A stretch of DNA of 64,000 nt from Dermacentor variabilis (lineage: Eukaryota; Arthropoda; Arachnida; Ixodida; Ixodidae): the NCBI RefSeq assembly GCF_050947875.1, contig NC_134571.1, forward strand, positions 226,310,024 to 226,374,023, read 5' to 3'. A program made the position numbers and the translations under genes. Shown here in pieces: positions 21,532-33,179 of this stretch. The notes under the pieces were generated by a model. The model made no database searches. It was not told the origin of the DNA and was given only the letters and a program-made list of their open reading frames with translations. Position 1 is the stretch's first letter. Every line of letters begins with the position of its first letter.

Positions 21532-23318
21532 ATGCAGATGGACCCGACTGAAGTAAACAACAGAGAAACTGCCTGGAATTATGACGCAAGCAGCGGAAGT
21601 ACTATTGAACTCGAGAGCATCTGGATTACGAGGGGCAGAAAAGGCAAGAAGGACGCAGAGCATCAAACGACACAAGAAAGCAACCCAGCCAAGCAACAAA
21701 CGACTGGAAAGCCACCACCACCGCAACAGCGAAAGCCCCCAATGCCGCCTCTACCAGTCGACGACTACAAGGTCGTATTCCGCCCACAACCAGGCCTCGA
21801 GCTTGCAAAGTGGAACAATGTCGCCATTATGCACGCCATCGGAAGAGCCAGCGGTTTTTCGCAGCAAGACTTCGGCGAAAAAGTGTGTGTTCAAGCGCAA
21901 AGAATTGAGAAGCTGATTATTGCAAGCACGGCCGACTGGGAAGACGCGAAGAAACTCGAAAATGTCAGCACAATACAATTTGGCGGCACTTTCTTCACTG
22001 TAAAAGGCAACATGCGAACCTCGGACGATGTATCCAGAGGCGTAATAAGCGGGCTTTTGCCCGGCATGGGTGTAGAAGAACTCAAGGCAAGTCTTCGCGC
22101 ACCAGCGAGGTACACCGTCCTCCACGCTCGTATGCTCGGGCAATCGTCCGCGGCCGTGATCTTTTTCCAAGGACCGCACGTTCCTTATTACGTCCGCTTC
22201 CAGAGTCTCGATTTTCGATGCCGACCTTACCGCAAGTCAGTGCAATACTGCAGAACTTGTGGCAACACGGGACACCGCCAGGAAGTCTGCCCGAGACCAT
22301 GGCCAGCCTTCTGCTCTAAATGAGGCGAAACCGGTCAACTACCCGACCACGAGTGCAAACCCGCATGCAAGTTGTGTGGAGAAGGGCACGAAACCGCAAG
22401 CAAAGATTTCAAGAAAAAACTGAAACCCAACCCGCCGCCATTCAACGTACGACAGCAACGCATCGACAGGCTCAAAGTGAGAGATAGTCGCTGGAGCTCA
22501 GGCGGCGAACAATTCCCACAATTAGGAAGCTCAACCACCAGCTTGAGGAGCAGTGATGGCAGCATCCCCAAACGAAGTAGATCTAGATCTATACTCCGAT
22601 CGCCTTCCCGATCACGCTCACGCTCGCACTCGTCCAAACGCGTGAGCTACGCGGATGTAAGCGGATCGAGTGGATCGAGAACCACGAGCAGCTCCAAATT
22701 CTTGTCGGCCGAAACTGCGGCCCTTCAGGCTCCCGAAAATAAGGTGCACATACAACAAAACACGTTGCACAATCAAAACAGCCAACTACAAAGCCACCAG
22801 GCCCTCATCGACAAGCTGATCCAATGTCAACAGATACAGCAACAGATACAACAGGCTTCTACAGAAGTGCGAGGAGCAAAAAGATATCATTGATAAACTG
22901 CAACAGAGATGTACGAATGTCCAAGAGAGCATTGCACAGCCGCGACCCTCACTTCCCAACGCAGATGTTCAATCTGTAGTTGACGAAAGATTCCAAATCC
23001 TCCAATAAACTCCATGAAAAGTACCCACGACACAATTGAGAAAATCGTCCAGGCAGCAATAACGATTTCGCCGCAAGTATAGCCAATAAGGTCACCACGC
23101 TAGACGCCAAGGTGGATGGACTCGCAGCGCAACAAAACAACTTCATAGCCCACATCAAGAAGACGCACGTAACAAAACAGCACCTTAACACGTCACTCAA
23201 TGACATTCAGCCCGACAGAAAGCGGCCGCGAGCAAACGGCCGAAGTGCCTCTCGTTCAGTTTCACCTACTCGCGAGCGCCGGCAGGGAACAGAAACAACC
23301 GAAGATGGCGGTCCCTAA
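21532..23318 (+). pseudogene. LINE ORF1 (gag-like, zinc knuckles), broken
   Basis: It starts MQMDPTEVNNRETAW. A Pro/Gln-rich stretch precedes a folded segment (VDDYKVVFRPQPGLELAKWN) that has a clear counterpart in the ORF1 at 63461. The first CCHC knuckle is intact (CRTCGNTGHRQEVC). The second loses a Cys to a TGA at 22321-22323 (CSK-stop-GETG). A third (CKLCGEGHETAS) lacks its final Cys. The same frame then stays open to 22893 through a Ser/Arg-rich region (RSRSRSILRSPSRSRSRSH) and a Gln-rich coiled coil. After a frameshift it continues to about 23318. The protein would bind element RNA. Confidence 0.8.
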
Positions 23319-26300
23319 TCACAGGATTACAAATGCGCTCTCAACTATCCGCATATGGCAGTGGAACTGTCGATCCTATCGACCACGGCATGCTACCTTA
23401 CAAGAATTTGTCAAACAAGGCCGACCCGACCTCATAGCGTTGCAAGAAACAAATACACAAAACGTCCGACTACAAGGGTACAACGCCCACGTACAAACAA
23501 AACGCACAGCAATTCTCACCAAGAAGAATCTCACTGTACAGGAATTGGAACCCGTCAATACACCGATCGAACACACCTTAATCGAAATCATACCGGAGAG
23601 GAAATCGCTCAAGATCGTATTCGTAGCCAGTGTGTATAGCCCTCCCAGAGACGCCCTTTCAGACTTCGACCACCTTGTCCGAGAAATTAAGAAGCGCACC
23701 GATGGTCATTAAGTCGTTATAGTTCAACGCGCCACACACGGCCTGGGGATACGAGACCACCACGAAGAAAGGAGTCCGAGTGCACGACCCTGTACAACAG
23801 CACAGAGTCGCCATGTGGAATGACCCACTCCAAACAACGAGGATAGGTAATAGTGTCTCCAGAGACACCAACCTGGATCTGACCTTCACGCTAAACGTGC
23901 CCTCGGCAGAATGGAGCCGACTCCCAGAAACCCTGGGCAGCGATCACCACATCCTCCAACTAACCGTGGCTCACACTCGCAAGCCCGTTAGGCTTGGGAC
24001 GGCCTGGGTAACGGAGTGCAAGCCATTCACAGACGTGCTAAATGTAGAGACCACCATCGAGAACATAGATGACTGGCTGGAGAAAGCCCTCGACAAGGCA
24101 GAACACCACATGAAAACAATACAGCTGAATGAAGTAGTGCCAGCCGTCGACACGCACCTCCCCCACCTCTGGGAAGCCAGAAGAGCTCTCCTCAGGAGGT
24201 GGAAGAGACAGAAGCTAAACAAGAAATTAAAGAAGCGAATTGCCCTCCTCACGGAGCAAGCACAGGCATACGAGGAGAGATTAGGAAGACATAGCTGGCA
24301 CGCATTTGTGACAAACTCCAGGGAACCATTAGCACAAAGACGACGTGGCATCTCCTGCGAGCCCTTCTCGACAACGGCCGTACGAAGACGCAGCAGCGAC
24401 AGAACCTCTGTAGGCTCGTGCGCAACCACGCCGGATCGGAAGAGAACCTCCTCCGAAGAATTCAGAAGAAGCTGTGCGGCGACCCACCCATTAGTACGAC
24501 GGCACATGACAAAGTTTACGGTGGCAAACCAAACCGCGACCTTGACCAACCCTTCACGCATGCTGAACTCTCTGCAGCACTATCGACGCTCACCAGAAAC
24601 ACCAGCCCGGGCAAACATCGGATCATGAACAAGCATCTTCGGAACCTTCCGCAGCAGGATACCCCAGCCCTGCTCCAGTAATTCAATGCATATTGGGAGA
24701 GAGGAAAGCTACCGGCTGCATGGAAGCACTCGGAGATTAGCATTATCCCCAAACCAAATAAACAGCTCAGCATCGAGAACTTGCGCCAAATTCCCTTACC
24801 TCGTGCGTAGGGAAACTTTTCGAGCATATGATTCACCACCGGCTAACCTCGTACCTCGAAGACCACGGATATTTTCCAAACACTATGTTCGGTTTCAGGC
24901 AGAACCTGCCAACGCGAGATGTCTTCCTTCTACTCAACGAAGACCTCACCGACTACCTGAGTACCAGAAGCAAATAATCGATTTTAGCCATCAACGTAAA
25001 GGGAGCTTTTGACAACGTCAGTTACGAATATCCTCTGCAACCTCGAAGACCTGGGCTGCGGTTTTCAGACATACGACTATGTAAGGAATTTCCTCACGGG
25101 CCGCACGGCCACAGTTGGAGTATACAACATGCGCAGCGACAGCTTCCGACTACCGAGCAAAGGCACCCCGCAGGGTTCGGTCATATCGCCGTTGCTCTTC
25201 AAAGTCGCAATGATCAAACTACCCAGCCTCCTTGACGCGATACCAGACGTAAGACACGCTTTCTATGCAGATGATATCACGTTATGGACAAGTGCCTCGA
25301 ACACTGGAACACAAGAAACACGCCTACAGGATGCAGTAGATACCATGGATAGCTACTTGCACAAATGCGGCCTCCACTGTACTCCCGAGAAGTCCGAACA
25401 CCTCGTCCTCAAGTCAAGAACGAGAGGTAGACCACCCGGCTACGATGAAACCGATCCTAACGTCACCCTCAATGGAACGCCCATTCCAAAAGTGGAAACC
25501 CTACGAGTTCTAGGGCTACACATACACAAAGACGGGTCCGGGACGGCCACCCTCCCGCGACTACAGCGAACTCTGTCACAGCTCATGCATCTCGTCCGGA
25601 GGGTTGCAAGTCATAGAAGCGGACTTAAAGAACAAGACACGCTACGCGTGATACAAGCACTGCTCACCAGTCGAATAACATATGGCACGCCCTACCTCGC
25701 GCTGAAGAATGTAGAGGCAGAAAAAATTAACATTCAAATACGGAAAGCCATCAAAATCGCCCTCGGCCCAGACGTCTGGGCCCTGGGCCCAGACGAAGAC
25801 GTAGATGGGCTCTGGGCCCATCTACGTCTTCGACTACGAGACTTCTCAAGATGGGCATACACAACACCTGGCAAGAGCTAGCTGAAGCTCGCAAAGCCAG
25901 TCAATTAGAACGACTGAAGCTCACGCCCACCGGAAGATCAGTGCTGAAACGGCTGAGCTACGGTGAAACCTTTATAGCCACCACGGACCGAAAAGAAAGG
26001 ATTCCTTCAAACCTCCGTGAATCCCTGTGCATAGCCCCGATTCCACGCAACATGCACCCCACGTACCACAACGAAAGAAGACAAGCCCGAGTGGATGCTC
26101 TACGGCGAAGACACAAACAAGATCCGGACGCCATATACACCGACGCAGCCAAATACCCACAAAGAAACGCTTACGCCCTGAGCGTCGTAGATTCTCAGGG
26201 CCGAGGGCTAGCGTCTGCCAGAGTCCGCGTACAAACCCCGAGACTGCAGAAGAGACGGCGATCGCCCTAGCAACTACCGCGTGCATGGACGTAGCTGTCA

Positions 26301-26944
26301 TCTTCTTCGATTCTCAAGCAGCCGTCAGGAACTACGCTAAGGGTCGCGTGTCGACAGAAGCACCGAAGCTATTGAAGCACCGCAGTACTTCGATCCTCTA
26401 CACCTGCGTGACATGGGTTCCTGGGCACGAGGGGCTGGAGCGGAACGAAGCGGCACACGCCGCGGCCCGAGGCCACACCTGCCAGGCCAACCCTTCCTAC
26501 TCTCGAGACGCCCGGTCTGCGCCAGTGGAGGCAGAGACCGTACCCATCACGTACTCAGGGATCCTTCAACATCACAGGCTGGAACGTAGGGTGTACCCAC
26601 CACCTCACCCAAAGCTCAACAAAGAAGAAAGCACTACACTCAGAAGACTGCAAAGTAATACTTATATCCACGGAATCATCATGCATAGACTGTACTTAAC
26701 GCAACAAGGATACCACTGTCCAATGTGCGGCGTACCGGACACCTTAGCGCACCTAATCATCGAATGTCCATGGCATCTAGACAAAGACGCATTGCCTTCA
26801 CCGAGAGACTGTTGCAACGCCAGACAAAGCGAAGACCTCATAGAAACGTGGGAGGCCAAGCTCGTCTCCGAGTACCTGGAACAACAACGACGTCTCCTCG
26901 CCAGGGCCAAGGAAGCAGCGAAGGCCAAAGGGTTCCTGGAATGA
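23305..26944 (+). pseudogene. LINE ORF2 (endonuclease-RT-RNase H), broken
   Basis: ATG 23305 begins MAVPNHRITNALST. The APE-type endonuclease spans about 23305-23990 (RIWQWNCRSY, LIALQETN, SVYSPP, LGSDHHIL) with stops and a frameshift near 23712. The RT runs about 24400-25500, with LAINVKGAFDNV (the first catalytic Asp is Asn), GTPQGSVISPLLF and FYADDITLW. RNase H is at about 26110-26480, with IYTDAAKYPQRNAY, FFDSQAAVRNY and TWVPGHEGLERNEAAH (His for the last Asp). The C-terminal CPMCGVPDTLAHLIIEC is intact. The final stop is at 26942-26944. At least five frame changes are needed to read through, so it is inactive. Confidence 0.85.
25773..25832. repeat. Two abutting perfect hairpins inside the LINE RT
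   Basis: The first hairpin has 11-bp arms, CGTCTGGGCCC (25773-25783) and its complement (25785-25795), around a single T. The second has 17-bp arms, CGAAGACGTAGATGGGC (25794-25810) and its complement (25816-25832), around TCTGG. They share two bases. The encoded stretch (PDVWALGPDEDVDGLWAHLR) looks like local duplication rather than RT sequence. Confidence 0.9.
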
Positions 26945-27133
26945 GGAGTCCTCCCACGGAGAGCAGAACTGAGGCTTACGCCGGAATTCTGTTTCCAAAA
27001 TAAAAGTTTATTCCTCCTTAACAGAGCAAATTCATGCCACACTAAGACATATAAGGTCATGCATATCGTGCCAACCACAACTGGGACACACTTTTACATT
27101 TTGTGACGTTTGCTCACAAAGCCGCTATCCAAC

Positions 27134-27372
27134 CCGCAGTGGTTGCTCAGTGGCTATGGTGTTCTGCTGCTGAGCACGAGGTCGCGGGATCGAATCCCGG
27201 CCACGGTGGCCGCATTTCGATGGGGGCGAAATGCGAAAACTCCCGTGTACTTAGATTTATGTGCACGTTAAACAACCCTAGCTGGTCGAAATTCGCGGAG
27301 TCCCCCACTACGGCGTGCCTCATAATCAGAAAGTGGTTTTGGCATGTAAAACCCCATAATTAAAGAAGAACA
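27134..27372 (+). mobile_element. Ruka-like SINE with 12-bp target duplication
   Basis: The head has TGGTTGCTCAGTGGCTATGG and B box GGGATCGAATCCC. The body includes GGCGTGCCTCATAATC and the tail ends TAAAACCCCATAATTAAAG. Perfect duplications CCGCTATCCAAC lie at 27122-27133 and 27373-27384. Confidence 0.92.
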
Positions 27373-27439
27373 CCGCTATCCAACGAACTACGGGATACTT
27401 CCCTTTCTACCTTGTTTACAGCCAATCGCCGACATTCAC

Positions 27440-27665
27440 CATGGACACCGCTTTCTTAAGCGTCGCAACTAACACCTCGGCCAGTATACCCGAAAAGTTT
27501 GTATCAAGACTTGACGAATGTCGGCAACGTGCTTGCCTCAACACAGAAGTCAGTCAGCTAGATCGCAAGCAACGTTACGACATCTCGTCGAGACGTCTCC
27601 TTTCGTGCTGGAGAGGAAATGCTCCTTTGGACGCTCATTCGTACACCAGGATTATGTGAGAAGTT
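27440..27665 (+). mobile_element. Ty3/Gypsy integrase C-terminal fragment
   Basis: Starting near MDTAFLSVATNTSASIPEKF and running through RQRACLNTEVSQLDRKQRYD, it continues after a one-base frame change as EEMLLWTLIRTPGLCEKFE. The last stretch corresponds to the LLWTP.R.PGL.EK(F/L) segment that precedes the GPY/F motif in Gypsy integrases, and the QRYD spacing fits too. Nothing else of the element remains nearby, and it ends at a TGA just after the Glu. Confidence 0.55.
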
Positions 27666-28589
27666 TGAATGACGCTTCCTTTGACTACATATTTAATGAA
27701 TAAACATTCCAAATGAACTATCACGTTACTCTCGACGCGGTTTCTTCGTGGTTTCCGTGGTTTGGAGATCCTTCACGTTTCGAGTTCAAACGATTCCTTC
27801 AGCGTTTCCGTCCTGGCTCAGTCACGGCCTGGTGGGCCCCTTGCGCGCGCAGAGAAATTAAGTCTGAATATTATTCATACACTTGATCTTCTCATCTGTA
27901 TATACTCATCATAACGTTTCGCGCCTTTGTTGAGGAGCTCTCACTGGAGAGAATAAATACGTTGTTATATAATATATCTAAAAACCTTTGTATATATTTT
28001 GCAAACTAAAATATGCATGCGAACTGTTCTGAAGCGTAGATTCGCGTTGTGAGCATACCATTTGGTTAATATAGTGCGTATGCAAGTGTACTCGTCTGGC
28101 TCACAGTCGTCATTTGTCCTGTGTGGTAATTTCAGGCTTTGTTTTGTTGGCGCTGTTTTAATCATGCTCGTAAAGGTAGTGTCGTAGTAGGCACTGAAAT
28201 ATCAAGCGCACTGATTAACTCTCTTGTGGTGCTGTCATAAAATTTTCTACAGCTAGCATCCCTGCTGTTTGCTATTTTATCAGTACATCTCTATCGTTCG
28301 TGCTTTCTTACATTATCTGCTTAATTCTTCTTTTCCGTCTATATAAAACAATGCAAAAATTACAGCGGAACCGATATCAGGATGGCTGTCGACGGTAGTG
28401 CCATTAGCATTCAAGCAAAGTAGCGACAAACTATGTTCCTGGAGTCACGTTATCTAATGAAATCTATAAATCTATTTAAAAAATCTATAAAATCTATAGT
28501 GCTATTTCTGAGACTTGCGTTGCTTCATCTACATCGCACATACATTTTTTCCGGTATCGGTCAACTGTGCTATGGCACTAGCTTGCAAT
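27666..28589. other. Unassigned sequence
   Basis: AT-rich in the middle (27880-28500). No domain or clear repeat was recognised. Confidence 0.35.
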
Positions 28590-29269
28590 GGTCACCCATA
28601 AACACGATGGCATGACGACTACTGTATGATGACGCGGTCACAACGATGGGATGACGATGGTATCGGGACAATGGGACGAGCCTATGTGAAGGATGGCTTG
28701 GCGTCAGCTGTTTGATGAAGCTGGACTGACGACGATGGCACGGCCACGACGGCAGCAACACGACGCTAAGAGAGCGGGTGCATGAGAGCGACGCAGTGAC
28801 AGCAAGACCAAGGTTCGGTGTCGATAGCATGATTACGATAAAATAACGAAGGAGGAATTGCGTCGATGAAGCGAGGAAGGCGGCATGATGATGGCGGCAC
28901 GAGGACAACTGTGGGACGACGATGGCGTGACGACCACGGCATGGGATACTCCGATGGCGAATGTATAAAAGGGCGACCAGGGAACGCTCATGATGGTATC
29001 ACGACGGTGTTATGACAACAGATGCCTCACGACGAGCGTATGATGATGAAGCAATGACGTCGATGACGTGCCAACGGTGCTAGTAAATAGCTTGCCGACG
29101 AGTGTATTTTTACGATAACGTGACGACGACGGTATCAGGAAGATTGTATGACGACGATGGCACGGCGAGAGTCAAACCACGATGCCGGAGTAATGACAAC
29201 GAATCGAGCACGACGTCCTTACGATGAAGGAATGAGAACTAATGCATGGTGACCTTGTTACGACAATAT
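28590..29269. repeat. Degenerate GATGACGACGGCAT-type array, left part
   Basis: The sequence is dominated by loose repeats of ATGACGACGATGGCA and similar words. The same pattern continues on the far side of the Gypsy element (39069-40020), so the element landed inside one array. Confidence 0.75.
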
Positions 29270-29500
29270 TGTCACGTGGTGGTGACGTTGAAGAACGCAG
29301 TAGCAATACTGTGAAAGGCAAAACTAACTTTTATAGGGCGAACCTGTGCCCACAAAAACAGGCTACACTTATAGCATAACGATAGCGGCGAACACGGTCG
29401 GCGATCGTCGAAAATCTGATCGGCGGGTCAATCGCGTCCGCTTTTACCCATCAGTCGCAGAATGTTCCAGAGTAATCGCTGGTACCCGCGTGCCTTCTAC
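29270..29500 (-). repeat. Gypsy 3' LTR, left piece
   Basis: It begins TGTCACGTGG and matches the start of the LTR at 38647. It ends with the target word CCTTCTAC (29493-29500), which is repeated at 32890-32897 on the other side of the inserted Penelope-like element. Confidence 0.9.
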
Positions 29501-30022
29501 TATGAGAGCAGCATTCCGGGCAAATTGGTTATCCATTACTTAAATGCTATTGCGTGACAAAAAAACGACACGGACGTGAGAGAAGACGACACACGAAGCG
29601 CAAACTTTCAACTAAGTTTATTATGCCACTACGTCGATTTTATACATGGGAGGCAGTGTAGACCGCGCATGCGCTTACAAGACAATTAAGTGCGAATTCA
29701 TGTACCATAGTTACGAGTCATGTGATGCCGCGTGCAAGAAACTTAATCCTTTTTCTGTGAGAGCCAGAGACGGGAAGCTAACACACTTATCACCCAATTT
29801 CCCGATCATCTTCGCTTCAGATATTTCACGGATGAGCTGGGTGCTGCCACGGGATACAATCGTGCATTGATCCTCAAGAGGTTTGCATCCATGATCGCGA
29901 CAGTGGATTGCCAGGAAACCACCAGAGCCGTTTTTTATATTGTTGCTGTGTTCGCGGAGCCGATCATTGAGGCAACACCTAGTTCGTCCGATATATTTCT
30001 TCCCACATGAAAGCGGGAGGTT

Positions 30023-32024
30023 TTACACCAACCGCAGGATACACTCGACAAACTTTTTGCGGTGATGCTTTCTGCACTTATCGGAAGGGACGGCATTTGT
30101 ATCCGTCAGCCTGCAAAGCCTGCCGAGCTTGTTGGGAGCAGAAAAAACAACTCTTACTTTCGCCCATTGGGCCATATTTTTCAATTTATGGGATATGCCG
30201 TGCATGTAAGGAATGACACTTACTTTAGGGCTTATGCCGGGAGGGGCATCGGCAACTGACTTATACGTTCTGGATCGCGCTTCTCTTAAAATGCGTTCCG
30301 CGACCACCACCCTAGGATATCCAGCCAAGGACAAACGTAGAGTTTGCTTTTCAAAGCTTACGTCCACTACATGATAGCAAGACTTGCTAAGGGCATTCTT
30401 GAAGCACAAACTAATAAAGGCCCGCTTAACAAGCTTAGAATGTGCGGACGTATACGGCAGAAGTGGCTTGTTGGCTCGCGGCTCATACGACCAACACGTG
30501 TGGCTGTCCTGAAAGCTCAGGCGAAGATCAAGGAAACGAAAAGACCGGCATCTCATGAGTGGTTTGAAGGGGGACTAAGCACTTCTGAAACGTTTCTAAC
30601 GCTTTCTTAGCTTCCAGAATGAAGTCATCAGAAGAGCGGTCAATGAAAATTAAAAAGTCATCAATGTATCTAAATATCTTAAAAACTGGAGTGTCTTGCA
30701 CTTGTGATGAAATGTCACAGTCTAAACAGGATAAAAGCAAGTCACTAAGAATGGGAGCAATGCAAGAGCCAATACAAACTCCGCTCTTCTGCAAAAAAAC
30801 ATTGGTTATTCGAAGTGATACAGGTGGAATTAAGATAAATCTGTAAAAGTTCTAAAATTTGACTGCAAGACATGCCGGCCTCATTCTGGAAGGAAACAGC
30901 ACCATACTTATCAATACATTGCTCAACACAGGACAGTACGCTTCTATGCGGCAAGGAATAATAAAGATCTTTTACATCAGTAGAAAACGCCTGAAGACCA
31001 CGGTCAGAAAGTGATTTCAAAAAATCAATCACAGTATCTGAGCTCTTAACGAGGAAAGGGTCGCTGACAGGCAGAAGGCCCAACTTTTGTTGTAAAAAAC
31101 ACCCCGAACGGCTTTTGCCAAGTATCAATTTCTTACACAATAACCCGTAACGGAACACCGGGTTTATGCGTTTTGGCACTGAAGAAAACTTGTAGATAAT
31201 CTCGTTTGCTGTTTTCAAAGGCCATGGTTAATTTTTGCAGATTAAGTCTCTTGCACATGCGCTTTGCCACAGCCTTTACCTTGGCCAGCGACACCTCCCT
31301 ATGACAGGTAAACGTGGCACTGATGGCTTCTAGAGCATTGTCGTTAAAGTCTTCAGCACCTAACACAGCAAAAGTGTCTTCTTTATCTGCAGGAATTACA
31401 CACAGCCAATTGTCAACGACTGAAGAGGCCACCCGATTCACCGAAAGCCCCACCTTCGGTTGCTTGCACCCTTTGTAGTACATTGACACCTTCCGATACG
31501 ATACGGCCTACCTCGTTATCTGGGACAAGCCTTGAGACATCTCGAACGTAGGACAGAAGTTCTCTGGGGGGCCTTTCGGTTTGGACGGCAAACTTCGGCC
31601 CGAGAGATAGGACCTCTTGAATCTTTTCAGGCAAAGCAACAGACTCTGGCATATGGACGAGGTTCTGCGGGGCCAACCGCTTCTTTTGTGGCTGCTGTTC
31701 TCGGAGTCTACGTAGTTGTTGCTGCCATAGGAATTCAGTTGTCTGGTCCGCCAGCCGAAAGTACTCGCGATGCAGACCATTAGTTGTGATGCGCCCACCA
31801 CCGCTCTGAAGTTGCACTGAAAGGTACTGCCTGTAGAGTCGCGGTTGGTGGTTCCACTCGGAACGCAATATCTTGGAGATTCTTGTGGAGTGTCCCGCTG
31901 AAGGAAGAAAGCCTCCGAACAGGGAAACCAAGTCCGGAGGGAGGTTCTTCATGCGTAAACAATAGGAGAGCGTCCGTGCTTTGCAAACGATAGCGGCAAT
32001 GAGGGAAACAGTGGCACAGGGCAA
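30023..32024 (-). pseudogene. Penelope-like RT/GIY-YIG protein, broken
   Basis: Minus-strand pieces in order are: N-terminal region 32024-31413 (SLFGGFLPSAGHSTR, FLWQQQLRRLREQQP); 31489-31133 (MSMYYKGCKQPKVG, FFSAKTHKPGVPLRVIV); 31218-30745 (FSTDVKDLYYSLPH); and 30794-30528 with the RT catalytic box FRYIDDFLIFI. Then 30556-30023 is the linker up to the start of the endonuclease (DKCRKHHRKKFVEC). GIY-YIG residues follow in another frame near 29990-30010. At least four frame changes or stops interrupt it. The RT is of the telomerase-related Penelope type rather than LINE type. Confidence 0.82.
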
Positions 32025-32026
32025 TG

Positions 32027-32889
32027 TCTCAGTCTTGCTGTCACGTAGTGGACGTAAGCTTTGAAAAGCTAAGTCTACATTTGTCCTTGGCTGGATATCC
32101 TAGGGTGGTGCTAGTGTCTGTCGCGGAACGCATTTTAAGAGAAGCGCGATCCAGCACGCAGAAGTCAGTTGCCGATGCCCCTCCCGGCATACGCCCTAAA
32201 GTAAGTGTCATTCCTTACATGCACGGTATATCCCATAACTTGAAAAAGATGGCCCAAAGGGCGAATGTAAGAGTTGTTTTTTCTGCTCCCAACAAGTTCG
32301 GCAGGTTTTGCAGGCTGACGGATCCAAATGGCGTCCCTTCCGATAAGTGCAGAAAGCATCACCGCAAAAAGTTTGTCGAGTGTATCCACCGGGTGGTGTA
32401 CAACCTCTCGCTTTCATGTGGGAAGAAATATATCGAACAAACTGGCCGTTGCCTCAATGATCGGCTCCGCGAGCACAGCAACAATGTATAAAACGGCTCT
32501 GGTGGTTTCTTGGCGATCCACTGTCGCGATCATGGATGCAAACCTCTTGAGCATCAATGTACGATTGTATCCCGTGGCAGCACCCAGCTCAACCGTGAAA
32601 TATGTGAAGCGCAGATGATCGCGAAATTTGGTGATAAGTGTGTTAGCTTCCCATCTCTGGCTCTCACAGAAACAGAATTGAGTTTCTTGGACGCGGCATC
32701 ACATGACTCGTAACTACGTTACATGAATTCGCACTTCATTTTCTGGTAAGCGCATGCGCGGTCTACACTGCCTCCCATGTATAAAATCGACGCAGTGGCA
32801 CAATAAACTTAGTTGAAAGTTTGCGCTTCGTGTGTGGTCTTCTCTCACGTCCGTGTCGTTTTTTTTTTTGTCGCGCAATATCATTTAAG
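32027..32889 (+). mobile_element. Inverted partial Penelope-like copy (linker, GIY-YIG, 3' region)
   Basis: Frame 32024-32491 reads HVVDVSFEKLSLHLSLAGYP, through SDKCRKHHRKKFVEC and LSCGKKYIEQTGRCLNDRLR, the GIY-YIG core with its downstream Arg, then a TAA. The rest of the domain follows in another frame (FLAIHCRDHGCKPLEHQC) and ends after LDAASHDS near 32711. An AATAAA lies near 32802. It matches the complement of the left arm at 29501-30380. Confidence 0.85.
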
Positions 32890-32897
32890 CCTTCTAC

Positions 32898-33088
32898 AAA
32901 TTTCTGCATTATTCGCGTCGCGCACACATGCGATCAGATTACACAAGGTTCCGTCACAGACAGTGGATGGAAGCATCGATAACATTCCAGAAACTTCCGA
33001 TACATGCAGGCGCGTCCTGCGCTGTACGATAACATTTGTTAGGCGGTGAAACGTGTCGCCTGATAAAGGCAAACAAGTACACGTGTCA
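32898..33088 (-). repeat. Gypsy 3' LTR, right piece
   Basis: It continues the LTR after the insertion and ends ACGTGTCA. Together with 29270-29500 it sums to 231 + 191 = 422 bases, exactly the length of the uninterrupted LTR at 38647-39068. Confidence 0.9.
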
Positions 33089-33091
33089 ATA

Positions 33092-33100
33092 CCCCCTTCT
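33092..33100 (-). other. Polypurine tract
   Basis: AGAAGGGGG on the minus strand, three bases before the 3' LTR; the expected primer site for plus-strand DNA synthesis of the Gypsy element. Confidence 0.6.
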
Positions 33101-33179
33101 TAAAAAGCACCGACCCGATGCTGCAACCAAACGAAAGTAATAAAGGAAAGCACTCGTAGCAAATAAAACAACAAAAATT

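Larger units (their letters stand above)
21200..27010 (+). mobile_element. I-like LINE, near full length, decayed
   Basis: In order: a GC-rich 5' leader (about 21200-21531), a gag-like ORF1 with zinc knuckles, an ORF2 with endonuclease, RT, RNase H and a C-terminal Cys-His motif, a short 3' region and an AATAAAAG signal near 26999. ORF2 starts (23305) before ORF1 ends (23318). Having an RNase H after the RT places it among the I/Jockey-type group, nearest the I clade by layout. A related ORF1 begins at 63461 near the right edge. Many frameshifts and stops make it non-functional. Confidence 0.85.
29501..32889 (-). mobile_element. Penelope-like element with inverted partial copy
   Basis: Between the two CCTTCTAC duplications lie a long minus-strand copy (RT plus GIY-YIG endonuclease, 29501 to about 32024) and, joined at its 5' end, a plus-strand partial copy containing only the linker, GIY-YIG and 3' region (about 32027-32889). 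As a result the two outer arms, each about 0.86 kb, are inverted repeats of each other. A partial second copy joined to a Penelope-like element is known for this class. RT plus GIY-YIG is its defining combination. Confidence 0.88.

Noticed and set aside
27134..27210. tRNA gene (A and B boxes present)
   Set aside because: It is the head of a SINE with a conserved body and target duplications; the same head recurs in all the other copies that keep a head.
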